A stretch of DNA of 39,901 bases from positions 1 to 39,901 of the forward strand of contig JAKSYS010000589.1 in assembly GCA_022925895.1 (NCBI GenBank), written 5' to 3'. The notes under the pieces are model-generated. The model searched no databases. It was not told the DNA's origin and was given only the letters and a program-made list of their open reading frames with translations. The number at the start of each line of letters is the position of its first letter. Positions within the stretch are counted from its first letter, which is position 1. A program made the position numbers and the translations under genes. Positions 1-10,222 of the stretch are shown here, in pieces. Source of the DNA: Fragilaria crotonensis (lineage: Eukaryota; Bacillariophyta; Fragilariophyceae; Fragilariales; Fragilariaceae).

Positions 1-2505
1 ACCATGCTTCCACAGGTAGTAATGCTAATGCTACCGGTACTGCCAATGGCAGCGGCAGTCATCCTGCTCCTGCCGATCACATTGACGATGCCTTGACCCG
101 TCGTCGCAAACAATTGCAAGAATTGAGAAGACAACAGCAGAAGTCAGATCTTCTCACCAAAGCCCGCAGTCAGCTCAGCAGTAATGCCGCGTCCTTGCCG
201 CCGTCATCTACTGGGTACGGACCTCCATTGCGTTCCAGTTTGAAGCCTCATCAAAACGTCACTCTCAATCCACCGTCATCGGTTGGAAATGGAAATGGAG
301 CATTACCAACACCGACTCCGTCAAAGTCATCGCAAATGCCAATGCCACCACCGTCAATACCTCGGCAGTATGTAGATGATCCTTCAATGAGTTCAATGCC
401 TCCGACTGCACCAGTCCCGCCGATTACCATTCCAACTCATTCCGTCGTTCCTTCTCCGGCATCGCCAGAGATTGTAAGGCGACTCAACTTTGCTCCATCG
501 GCTCCACTGTTGTCTGGGAATGACAAGTCGTCGATCGACACCAACACAGAGGCTTCTTCATCCTTACAACCTCGGACTGAAGTGGCGCCTCCCTTGGTTC
601 CCGAAGCTCGACCTTTGCCTTCGCAAATCTCGCCGACTGTGGACACGAGTGCTGTGCCAAAAGAACGCCTGCCTTCATTTGCCGCTACGACTTCGTCGTC
701 GCCACGCAACAGTCGACCGGTTCGCCCTCCGCCAATCACCCCCTCCTTTGGAGGAGACACATCCATCACAAAAACATCGGCGCATCCTCCTTCAACTACG
801 AATGGAACCATTGAACCAGGACCGCCGGCATCGCGCCAAGCGTTCCTCTCGTCCATGTACGAAGCCGCGGATTCGCCTGCAACTGCCGCCAAACGGAATT
901 CGGAACTCAAACTTATTCGGGAGCTAAAGCAGGTCCATCAAGAAAAGGAAGATGCCTTTCGGCAAGTCGTTCGACTGCGAGAGCAAATTCAAAAACTTCA
1001 AAAACATCATGACTTCGAATCCCAAAAAGAGCGTACGGCTCAAGAACTTCAACATCTCGTGGAGATTGCTGATCGAAATGGCGATCGAGCGGCATTGAAA
1101 TGGGCACGTGAGCAGGCCACCGCAACCAAAACCACGACGAAGGGACTGTTTTCAAAGGTATGTTTATCACGGATGCGTTATGAAATGCCACATCCTTGTT
1201 TGGTCGTATTGAATGCTCAACAGTCTCTTTCACTCTTGCGTTCCAGACTCCATTGAGTGGGCACGGCCGCGCCGATAGTCCCAGTCGGCGGGCCATGACT
1301 GGAGCCATCGGTCCGGGGGTTCGAAAGCGAGTATCAACCCCTCATCCCAAACGCGTCAATAGCGATACAAGTAATGGCGAGGAATCAAAGTTGTTGGCCA
1401 AGGCGACAGAAACAAATCCTGACGAATTCGATTCTGATGTTGCCACATACCATGTGAGAAGGCCATACGTGTTGTCTGGCAATGACGAATTTTGGAACGA
1501 TGTCGGTGAGCTTTCGAACGAAGAATACCAGGCGACTGCCGACGTTGGCAAGCCAGCTTCCTTGGAAATCGCGGCCAAAATCAAAGTTGACGGTAGTATC
1601 TTGCTATTGAGTGGACTCTGCACAGTGCGACACAAAAAGCCACGATCCACAAAGTGGAAAATCTTTGAAGATGTGGATGATATGGACAAACCGCTCGGCT
1701 CAGTCATGTTTATAGATGGACAAGCGAATGAAGGAGAGTACTGGTTAGGTACGTCGTTCTATCGTTCTGGTTGGAATGTTATGTGTTGTAACTGCCGTGC
1801 TGACCCTTCTCTTCCTCAGATGAAATCTACGAGGAAGCCATGTCAACACGAGATACATACTGTTCCTCTTTGCTCGCTACAGCGTCTGCACTCAAGTCGA
1901 CCCTTCAAGCAACGCCCGTGCCATCCAACTTCATGCTTGCCCATTCAGAGATATCGCCGGGCGCTCCAGTGTCATCACCCATGCAGCATGTGTCTCCTAT
2001 GCAGCGTGCCTCTCTTCCTCCGCCTTCTTTTCCAACGCAACAACACAATGCTCAGTTGAAAACTCCTCCAGTTGTTTTAAAGGAAAGCATCGGCGAGACA
2101 GCCCAGCTGCAGTCTCCGGTTGAAGTCGTGCAGCCACAGGATCCCCGAATATTGCCAACACCAGAGCTTAGCAAGGTCAAGGTTGAGAGCATACAAGCCC
2201 TGCCAGTTGAAAGGAAATTAGAAGCAAGTGCGAAAATGGATGAAAAGATGGCTCACCCTCCCGAAGAGGCCGATGCCGCATCCGACATCTTGTCCAACTT
2301 GCTGGGCTTCGTTTTCTTGTGCATCTTCCAAGTGTGTTACTTTTTCCTTATCAAGCTCCCAATCCGTATCACGGTGGCAACTACTGTGGCATCGGTTGTG
2401 GGTGCCATTCTTTCAATTCTGTGGTTGTTCCTTGCTAATGATAATGGGGCCGGAGAATTGGGAGCGAACCTCGGGTATGGGTTCAATCGTCCTGGAATCC
2501 AATAG
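1..2505 (+). CDS. Pro/Ser-rich coiled-coil protein with C-terminal membrane hairpin, 5' partial
   Basis: I do not recognise this protein. The frame is open from the first bases of the window, so the start lies upstream. Three exons join cleanly: up to 1157, 1247-1748 and 1820-2505, with introns 1158-1246 (GTATGT...TTCCAG) and 1749-1819 (GTACGT...CCTCAG). The second junction splits a codon after its first base. The first exon is low-complexity and rich in Pro, Ser and Thr, and ends in a charged heptad-like helix (about positions 890-1080, many Glu, Lys, Arg, Gln, Leu) likely to form a coiled coil. Exon 2 encodes a more ordered segment with conserved-looking aromatic and acidic residues. The C-terminus has two hydrophobic stretches (about 2290-2360 and 2370-2440), consistent with a membrane hairpin or two transmembrane helices, then a Gly/Asn-rich tail. 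Function unknown; the exon structure makes a real gene very likely. Confidence 0.75.
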
Positions 2506-2945
2506 CATAATGATGCATATTGCGTGCTACACTATAGGATCGATTTAATATAGGAGTTCATAGCAGAAATATGCATGATACCCAAGTTATCCGTCATGCT
2601 TGGAGGTATGTGTATGAGGGCTACACTCTATACTGACGTCCAACTGCGGCGTCCTGCATCAGCATCAGCGATGAACTCGGCAGAAGCGGTTTGCCTACGT
2701 CCGCTGAGGTGTCGCAGGGATTTATACGAATTGACATAAATTTTTTACTGAGTCACATTAAATGAGAACTTCGGCTGGCACAGTACGATAAGTACGTATG
2801 GACTGCAAATGTGACGACTGATCCGCGGATGCGCGATGCTGCGATGCGAAGGACGATGTGCTGGCTCGCAGGACTACATTTGCCACCGGTACTGTACAGG
2901 CGAAGGCGAATTTTCTCATCACACAACATCACAACATCAAAATCC
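2506..2945. other. intergenic, no gene seen
   Basis: The space between the coiled-coil gene and the F-box-like gene shows no coding signal I can support. It holds one TACCGGTA-type word (CACCGGTACTGTAC near 2885). It should contain the terminator of the first gene and the promoter of the second. Confidence 0.4.
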
Positions 2946-4247
2946 ATGACATCTCTATGCTCAATTCCTTCCGACTGTCATGCTTCAATCCTCTCGTTCC
3001 TTGGTCTTGAAAGTGTGATTAGTCTCGGCGCAGCATCTCCTCACATGTCTTTCAGATGTTCAGCCGGAGATCAGTCGTCGACGACGGCGTTTCACCCAAC
3101 AGTTCTGCTATTCGTCGAATAGAGAATACTCGTCAGAGACTGATTTTGCATTCCCAAAGCGCAGTTGAACTTGCATCAGGATTCTCATCCATGTACTCCG
3201 CCGCATGAATTTGCCGAAAAGATTCGTTTGCTTCCCACTGTGAGCGATCGAATTGATTCACTGTACCGAGTTCTTTCAACGACACATCCTTCGTATTCTA
3301 ATGTTGTTCAACTGCGCTCTGCAATTTCCGTGACTAATGGGACTGATAATGATGGCGACGACGGTGACGTTCCAAGTATGGATGATTTGAGGCAACGACA
3401 CAGAGATTTGAATTTCGAGTCGCTATTGCAAGCACATGTCCATAATGTTACACCCCACAAGCTACACGCTTTGATCTTGCGACAAATCATCCGATCCAAT
3501 CCTCTGGTTGTCGACCTTGGTCATTCCTACGACTCCCATGGAGCACTAACAGTCACCTTAACGCGCTACATTGGTGACGTACATTGTGCATTCTATTTAT
3601 TAGGTCATTCAAACTCCGGCATCATTGAAGCAAGTCCAACTGACAACGAGTGGAAGGCTAACCTCATGTCGGAACTGAACAATTCCAGAAACATTGAGAA
3701 GTACTATCGCGCATGGGTATTTCTACATTCCACTCTCCTTCGGGTGGCGCCCTTTTCCTCACAACAGCAGGCATGTCTTGGCATTGCATCCCCTACGCCT
3801 TCAAGGACCGAGATAGCAGTTGCCAATGCGGGTCATGGATCACTCTCATGTCCTCATGCACCGTTCCGTGCCAACGTCACAGATGCCTTTTGGCAACAGC
3901 ATTCAATTGAGGCATGGCTCAGCCGGTTCCCTCCTCTCCGTGTCACGTTTCGTCATTTCGGCCAACTCGGACCAGCATTTCGTGGTCGAGACATGATGGA
4001 ATTGCTGTTGCTGCACCCCGCCACGCTCACTAGCGTCGTTTCTACCTTTGCCGAAACGGACCCACGCGAGTACACCGCTGCTAGCGGAAGTAGCACCGGT
4101 CCGACACTATCCCCAATGCTACGCCATTGGGTCAACGAAGAACACGATTTGATTCAATTCATGGTACGAATGCACGAGCAGTCCAGACGAATACGACCCG
4201 TGACGGTTGTGCCGCCACTCATATCGTTGAGACCAGTTGTTCGCTGA
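2946..4247 (+). CDS. F-box-like protein, frame interrupted
   Basis: The ATG at 2946 opens a segment (MTSLCSIPSDCHASILSFLG, then LESVISLGAAS) that fits an F-box: Pro followed by leucine-rich helices and a small-residue turn. F-box proteins bind Skp1 and select substrates for SCF ubiquitin ligases; the domain call rests on pattern only. The frame meets TAG at 3120-3122, but the next frame between about 3040 and 3160 reads convincingly (QPEISRRRRRFTQQFCYSS). The original frame then resumes near 3165 and runs to 4247. Two opposite single-base shifts, near 3039 and 3163, would join one protein of about 430 residues. No GT-AG intron explains it as well. The C-terminal 350 residues contain a conserved-looking WVFLHSTLLRVAPF region and no domain I can name. 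Confidence 0.55.
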
Positions 4248-4418
4248 AAGGCATGAAAGCTCAACAAGAAAGTTGTTCATGACGCGCGGAAGTTTGCCCC
4301 TAACGTTAGTGTGCCAAGTATTAATGTACTACTGGAGATTTATTTAACGTTCGACGAACGGGTGTGTTTATGATAAAGGTGGCGGAACATATGGCGCGGT
4401 TCCATCTCCGATACTGAA

Positions 4419-4466
4419 GCTGTTGACAGGACTATTCCAAAGGCTGTTGACAGGACTGTTCCAAAT
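4419..4466. repeat. 24-bp tandem duplication at transporter 3' end
   Basis: GCTGTTGACAGGACTRTTCC occurs twice with a 24-bp period (starts 4419 and 4443). On the minus strand it encodes a repeated LEQSCQQP octapeptide. The second coding copy has CAG changed to TAG, which is the stop codon of the transporter frame. Confidence 0.85.
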
Positions 4467-6378
4467 GTCGGCACCTGTAGATAATGCATAATAAAGTGAC
4501 ACTCTGTGAGAATTCCATCTGCACACGATACACTAAGCGTGATGCAAACGTACCCGATGCAGCTCCTATGCCAAGGCGCTCCTCGATTGCCCGCCGTCGA
4601 TCCTTCGCCTTCTTCGCTTTCCTAAACTTCCGATCCTCCCGTTGCAAGGCTTCTCGTAATTTCGTATCGCCCGTGCGAACATCGTGAGGGTGCCGAACCA
4701 CAAAACTAACACAGTACAGCGATATGCACCCCAAGATCGAAATGTACAATCCTGGAACAAGTCGAGGTAGGAGTGCGTCTTCGTCGTCACCAATCATGGT
4801 ATTTGCCCGATAATAGAGAAAGGTCGCCACCAAGGGCATGGTTCCACCAAAAAGGGTCGATGAGATTATGGCCAATGGCGACTCCGGTAAAGGACAGAGT
4901 TGGGTCTGCCATCCACAATTCGACTTCCCACGCTGCCTTGCAACCTTCTACAAGCGCAAGAACGAACGCAAACTGCAGCTGGCCTAAGCAAGTAACCATA
5001 CCAGCTCTCGCTTTCAAATATACCAAACATGGTTGGACAGGCAATAATGATCCCCGGAATGCCAATTCGCATCAGATCCATCCTGTGCGGGAATTGGTCG
5101 ACATCTTCCCGGCCATGAGCAGAAAGAAAATATAAGCTCCAACAACAACGAAATTAAGCAAATCGGCATCTGCTTCTGACATGAGTCCTCTCAGTTCCGA
5201 CAAATAGACAGGAGTCCACAAAAAGAGGGTATAAAATGAACTCGACAGTGCACACAGACAACCGACCATGCCAGCGAGCTGCCGCCTTCGAAACGGAGAA
5301 CCAAAGAGATCAACAATCGCAGGTTGTGTAGTTTCTTCACGTTCGCGAATCAATTGCTCCGTCTCCTTTTGCTCATTACGCTCCGACCACAATTTTGACT
5401 CCTCCGTGTTGTTCACAATAAAGAAGAGAAGTGGTGCCAATAGGAGTGAAAACCAAAAGGGGATGCGCCATCCCCAGTTATTAACGGCTTCTTCGGAGAG
5501 ACACTTGCGAACAATGGTTGTTACGGCAGAAGCTAACAGGAAGCCACCGACCTGTCGGTATTGTCAAAACGTTAAGTAGCATTCTGATCCGACAACAAAG
5601 GTGTCGACAGCAAAGCAAACTTACCGAACTCGCGTCGCAGACAGATCCACGAAAACCACGCGTTTTCGACGAGCTCTGTTCAATGCTCAAGACATACGAC
5701 CCAGCCAATTGACCTCCAACAGAGAGACCCTGAAGCATGCGCAAAAGGACCAAGCAAATTGGAGCGGCTTTCCCCCACATGTCATAAGTTGGCAGAAGAC
5801 CCATGGCTACGGACGGAACCGTGATTAGGACAATCGACACCACCAAGGCGTTCTTACGTCCAAGCATCCGGTCGCCCATTTCACCAAACATAATGGCACC
5901 AAGAGGTCTAGGACAAACAAGTGAGATTCGGATGTTCACAAAAAACGAGTCGCAGATAGCAGTGACTGTTGAAGGAACCTAAAAAAGGTGCGACTTGTAA
6001 CTCACCTCATGAGAAAGGCTGCAAGATAGACACCAAATGAATTGATTAATTGCAGCTCTCTCGATGCCTTTGGGAAGAAGGCCGAACCGATCTCAGGAGC
6101 TAACAAACCGTAGACGGCAAAATCATACCATTCATAGATATTTCCCCCACACCGCTCAAAAGTCCCCAGATGTTGTCATCTCCGTCATTGTTCTCTGAAT
6201 TTGAATAGAATGATCGCTCTTCCTCCATCATTTGCTTTTCACTTGCAGGCATATCGTCGTCGTCATCATCAGACACTGAGTTGATTCGCAAGGCTTCTGC
6301 CGCGTCTCTGTAAACTGTATCCATTCCCTCAATGGTGGGAGCAACAGCTCCCTGCTGACCTTCATTTGTCGTCGACAT
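4432..6378 (-). pseudogene. MHS-family major facilitator transporter, four frame breaks
   Basis: This encodes a 12-helix proton symporter of the metabolite:H+ (ProP-like) branch of the major facilitator superfamily, which moves small organic solutes across a membrane. Visible motifs in gene order: YEWYDFAVYG in helix 1, RPLGAIMFGEMGDRMLGRK (loop 2-3 signature), LLRMLQGLSVGGQLAGSY, WGWRIPFW, LFGGTMPLVATFL. Exons are 6378-6006, 5907-5625 and 5551-4432; introns 6005-5908 (GTGAGT...CCTAG) and 5624-5552 (GTAAGT...GACAG) splice in frame. Four single-base shifts are still needed: at a G run near 6145, near 5082, near 4992 (CTTAGGC) and near 4872 (CATAATCTCATC). The N-terminus is acidic (run of six Asp). 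Either a recently decayed gene or one damaged by consensus errors; the family call is secure. Confidence 0.75.
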
Positions 6379-7130
6379 GGCAATGAAGAATGAGCAACGG
6401 CCAACACTCCCCCTATCAACACAATCTGACTGCAGTTGTAGTGTATAGATGTGTGGTATACTACCTGTAGTATATAAATGAGATGCTTCCAGTTAGTGTC
6501 GTCGTATTCTGTAGTTGATCAGTTCAATGTTCAACGGTGACATGCTATTGTGTCATCTTGGGGACTTCGTCCAGGTTCCCTTTTTGGTGGAGTTCAGATT
6601 TCAAACGCTGCGTCTACAGTACTGTAGTACTGAGTACTGTAATCCTCGGTACTAGCAATGAGAACTCGGTAAATAATGGTTAAAAAGACCGTTCCTCGGC
6701 TGTTGGACATGTGGATTCGAGGCAACCGGCCTGACCAATGATCAATGATCACTTCACGGCGTGACAGTACGGGAATTCCTCTCCGCATAGAGGTTGTTGT
6801 CGTAGAAGGAGAACCCGGGAGCCGCTAATCTACCGTTTTTGATATCTTCGCTGAAACCTGGCCAGCGCGGATCGAAGCTGGATTGGCGGGACTCTACCGT
6901 CGACTACGGTACAGTAGTACGCCGCCGCTACACTCCCTGCACTTCAAGCCCGCTCCGTCTGCTACTGCTCGCCTTTACATGAAACGCGGAGTAAATCCTT
7001 GTAATCCAATACTCTACTATGCTATTGCGAACAACAAGAGAGGGAAAGGTCTCAACTTTTTTCTATCGGCTTTAACCCAAATTGCTAAAACAATACAAAC
7101 CACTACTACCGGTGCCCTCTCTCTCTACGA
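6379..7130. other. divergent/intergenic spacer with palindromic words, no gene seen
   Basis: Lies upstream of the transporter (minus) and downstream of the ankyrin gene (minus). It contains clustered self-complementary words, for example TACAGTACTGTAGTACTGAG near 6615-6635 and GTATACTACCTGTAGTAT near 6456-6474. A short plus-strand open stretch at 6883-7134 has no recognisable content. Confidence 0.4.
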
Positions 7131-8471
7131 TTAGATGGCGCTTAGTTTTTCCTGCAAGAGCTGAACGATCTCCACCTTATTGTTCGCCGTGGCAAAATCG
7201 AGAGGCGACTTGCCTTGATCGTCCGTAATGGCAACATTAAGGTCTGGATATGATTGCAGCAAAAATTGCACCATTTGTGTCTGTCCAGATCGCGCCGCAA
7301 AATGAAGCGGTGTCATGCCCTGACGACCGGGGGTATTGATATCAATCTTCAACGTTGTTACCATAAAGTCGAGGAATCGTACATTTCCTCGACGAGCGGC
7401 ATCATGCACCAAAAATAGAGTGGCTTCGGTTGGACAAGCACCGTGTTCGACTAGCATTTGAGCAGCACGCGACAAAATCAACACTGCTGCAGCTCGCGAG
7501 TCGGATCGATACGCGTCCTTGAGAGCGCAACACACTTGATACAACGGAGGGTCAACTTCGTCACCTTGAGGCAGTTGTAAATGTCCACCGCGATCCACAG
7601 TCGCTGCCGCATCGGGATTGGCGCCGTGCTGGAGAAGTATTTCCAACATGTGAAGATACGACTCACTCTCATTGTCCTCCATCAATAGATCAACCGCAAC
7701 AAGGAGCGGCGTCTTTGATAAATGTCGCGCTTCCACAGCCGAAGGCTGTTCTTGGAGTATCATTTGAGCTTGGTCAACATCGTGGTCCAGGAGCGCTTTG
7801 AAAATAGGGGGAATCACTGGAAGAAGCAACTGTTTCAAGTCCGTATCGTCCTCATCGCAGTAATCGTATGGTATGGATCCATGGGAATCTCCGATTGAGG
7901 GGTTTGCCTTTCCTCGTTCCACCAACAACCGAACCACATCGAGTCTCTTTTCGGGTGCCTTGCTAGATTGTATTGCACAATGCAAGGGTGTAGCGCCAGT
8001 AATATTGTTTTTGGCATCCACGTTGGCACCAGCGTCGATTAGAGCCTCGACACACTTTACTGCATTGCATTGCACGGCGGTGACGACATCCAGTGCAGCA
8101 TGTAGCGTACGGGTTGCAAGGGGAGTACAAAGTTAGAGCATTATCAAATGTTGACATGTCGCAAGCCATACAATTCGTCCAATTGAGGTTGATTGTCAAA
8201 ACCAAAACTTGTGACACTGGCTACACGCAGTGCTACACTCCGTCCTCAGCAGTACTACCGGTAGTAGTATTCGCGCAGGAATCATCAATCACGAGTACTT
8301 ACAGTGTCCCCAAAGAGCCGCAATGTGTAGAGCCGATTGACCAGCTCGATTGGTATGCGAAGGACTAACTCCCTCTTCCGATATGAGACGACGTACAAGG
8401 TCGACATCGTTCTTCTGGCACGCGCTCAACAAGCGATCCCATTCTGGCGGATTCTGAGGCGAAGCACTCAT
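7131..8471 (-). CDS. ankyrin-repeat protein
   Basis: Two exons, 8471-8303 and 8059-7131, give a 365-residue protein. The intron 8302-8060 (GTAAGT...ATGCAG, 243 bp) splits a codon after its first base; joining them restores an unbroken ankyrin repeat (SALHIAALWGH then LKCVEALIDAGANVDAKN). Further repeats follow: GATPLHCAIQ, a degenerate middle block, PLLVAVDLL...LEILLQHGANPDA, and two canonical repeats at the C-terminus (GMTPLHFAARSGQTQMVQFL and GKSPLDFATANNKVEIVQLL). Ankyrin repeats bind partner proteins; no second domain, signal peptide or membrane segment is visible, so the role is unknown but probably a cytosolic or nuclear adaptor. The ATG at 8471 is chosen because it begins just before the first helical segment and the upstream extension looks non-coding. 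Confidence 0.85.
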
Positions 8472-8917
8472 GATCAGTCTTTCTCGTCTAGTCTCTAGTC
8501 CTGTTTTCGGATTTCTCGTTCTCTCAATCGCAATCGCAATGGAGTGCTTGATACTCCACAACTAGAAGTACAACACAAGAAACAGAATTAGGTCGAAGTC
8601 GACGGTACGCTGTTGTCGTGGAAGCGGTGTGGTGCTTTGATGTCGTCGATCTCCAAGAAGTTCCTTCAAGATTTTGCAGGCACATGCCAATACTGTACCA
8701 TATGTCTTCAATAGTCCCGTACCAGTACTCCCTACACAGTATATCTTACTCGGTACAGTAGTAGTACACTTGACTTTGTGTAATACTTCTACAGGAAATT
8801 CTACAGGCATACAATAAACTTGTATGTCATACAAGCAACCACGTATAAGCATCACGCATCAGGTATCTTGTTCTGGTATTGCCAGTATCTTTCCGTACAA
8901 CTTCAGTCAGAATTCAG
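8472..8917. other. intergenic, rich in GTAC/AGTACT words
   Basis: No gene seen. The stretch 8690-8790 is dense in self-complementary words (ACTGTACCATATG, CGTACCAGTACTCC, ACTCGGTACAGTAGTAGTAC). Confidence 0.4.
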
Positions 8918-9575
8918 AATGGGTTGGTCGCATACAGAAGAATGGTGAACTCCATAAGTTCGCCAGACGATTGCCAAGTTTCTACCGGTAGGTGAAGACA
9001 AGGTCAAGAAGATTGTCAATTGGGTATTGAAATACATTGCGGAACCTCGATCTTCCCATCAAGGTACGCAAAAATTGGGTGTCATGTTTCATTGCCGTCC
9101 GCAATTCACCAGTTTCATGTAGAGCTGACACATGTTTCTACATCGCTTGCTTTTCAGCGAAGGAACATTTGTCGAGTTCAGGAGTGGCATGCTGTTCAAT
9201 ATCTCTCCGATTTTGGGCGCAACTGTTCCAGGGACGAACGCAATGACTACGAAAAGTTTGACTTGGAAAATAACGTGAGAAAGAATATAGTGGAGGCCAT
9301 GAGAAAGAAATTCGGTGATTTGAACTTGACCTACAGCATTGGAGGTCAGATTTCGTTCGATGTTTTCCCTGAAATGCTGGGACAAGACCTACTGTTTGAG
9401 ATATTTGTCTCCGGATGACTTTGACGAGATCCACTTCTTTGGGGACAAGACTTTTGAGGGAGGCAACGATTTTGAGATTTTTTTCCCCATGAAAGGACGA
9501 TTGGACATACCAATCACTTCCCCTGAGCACGACACCAGGGCACAATGTGAAGAGCTTTTCAACTGCCACTTGTAA
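8918..9575 (+). pseudogene. phosphomannomutase pseudogene (3' two-thirds)
   Basis: Clear remnants of eukaryotic phosphomannomutase, the HAD-type enzyme that interconverts mannose-6-phosphate and mannose-1-phosphate for GDP-mannose synthesis. Pieces in order but different frames: ENGLVAY near 8918, NWVLKYIA and LDLPIK to 9063, [11 protein letters not shown] near 9160-9195, [35 protein letters not shown], then [39 protein letters not shown] and [14 protein letters not shown]. An intron is still recognisable at 9064-9157 (GTACGC...TTTTCAG), so the copy arose from genomic DNA, not mRNA. At least five indels break the frame (for example CGA-A-GGA at 9158, an extra TT near 9210, an extra base near 9377, and shifts either side of HERTIGHT). 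The catalytic N-terminus with the DxDGT motif is not found upstream. Not a functional enzyme; an intact paralogue should exist elsewhere. Confidence 0.85.
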
Positions 9576-9858
9576 CGAGACAGCCCTTTTTTTATGGTGG
9601 ACACGAACCCTTACTCAGAGTGCCGGTTCCCAGTAACAATATTGTAGGGCCACCATTGGATCTATCAGGGCCGGGCCCCCCGCTCATTGTTACAACAGCA
9701 TAGAATGAGTAACCTACACAGTAGGCATAATGCGGCAGATGTTGACGCAGGTCGCATTCGTCGCGACGAACTCACGATGTGTACTTTATTTTAGTTTCTT
9801 AACCTACGTGGTGACACAAGCAACTCGAATCCTGCGAGTTCGGGCGAAGCTGGCGACG

Positions 9859-10125
9859 ATGAGTTTCGACAACCTTCATTGCTATATCATAATTGCTTTT
9901 TCTATTTGTATTATACACTACGTTTACAATGGCAACACAACACAAACAAATATTCGAAGTAGTTTAAATATGGGCGTGGACGACAGAATGCTTTCGAACT
10001 TGAACTCAACCGTGAAAAGAGAACCATTGTCAACAAACGCAAACTCAACTCACTGTACGGGGGGCGACACCTTTGAAGTAGGTGATCCGAATTCCCCAGA
10101 ATCCGGAAGGTTACTTAACGCTTAA
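9859..10125 (+). CDS. hypothetical small protein with one hydrophobic segment
   Basis: An 88-residue frame from the ATG at 9859. A hydrophobic stretch (CYIIIAFSICIIHYVY) near the N-terminus could be a signal anchor; the rest is Ser/Asn/Thr-rich and polar. The frame is also open upstream to 9730. I recognise no family. It could be a chance frame, or the first exon of a type II membrane protein whose remainder is missing. Confidence 0.25.
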   Translation: MSFDNLHCYIIIAFSICIIHYVYNGNTTQTNIRSSLNMGVDDRMLSNLNSTVKREPLSTNANSTHCTGGDTFEVGDPNSPESGRLLNA

Positions 10126-10222
10126 AGTACAATGTGAGTTACGAGAGTCTGCTGTTGAAGTCAAAGGGTCAGTGTCACACGATACGAGTCACGAACTTGG
10201 GCATCCTGCAAAGTTTGAGAAG

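Noticed and set aside
3040..3164. An intron explaining the stop in the F-box-like gene
   Set aside because: The stretch reads as good coding sequence in the neighbouring frame (QPEISRRRRRF), so a pair of single-base shifts fits better than removal.
4872..6145. Programmed frameshifting in the transporter
   Set aside because: The four shifts go in both directions and share no slippery motif; errors or decay explain them more simply.
6883..7134. Small plus-strand open frame of 83 residues
   Set aside because: Overlaps the 3' end of the ankyrin gene and palindromic intergenic words; no ordered content or homology pattern.
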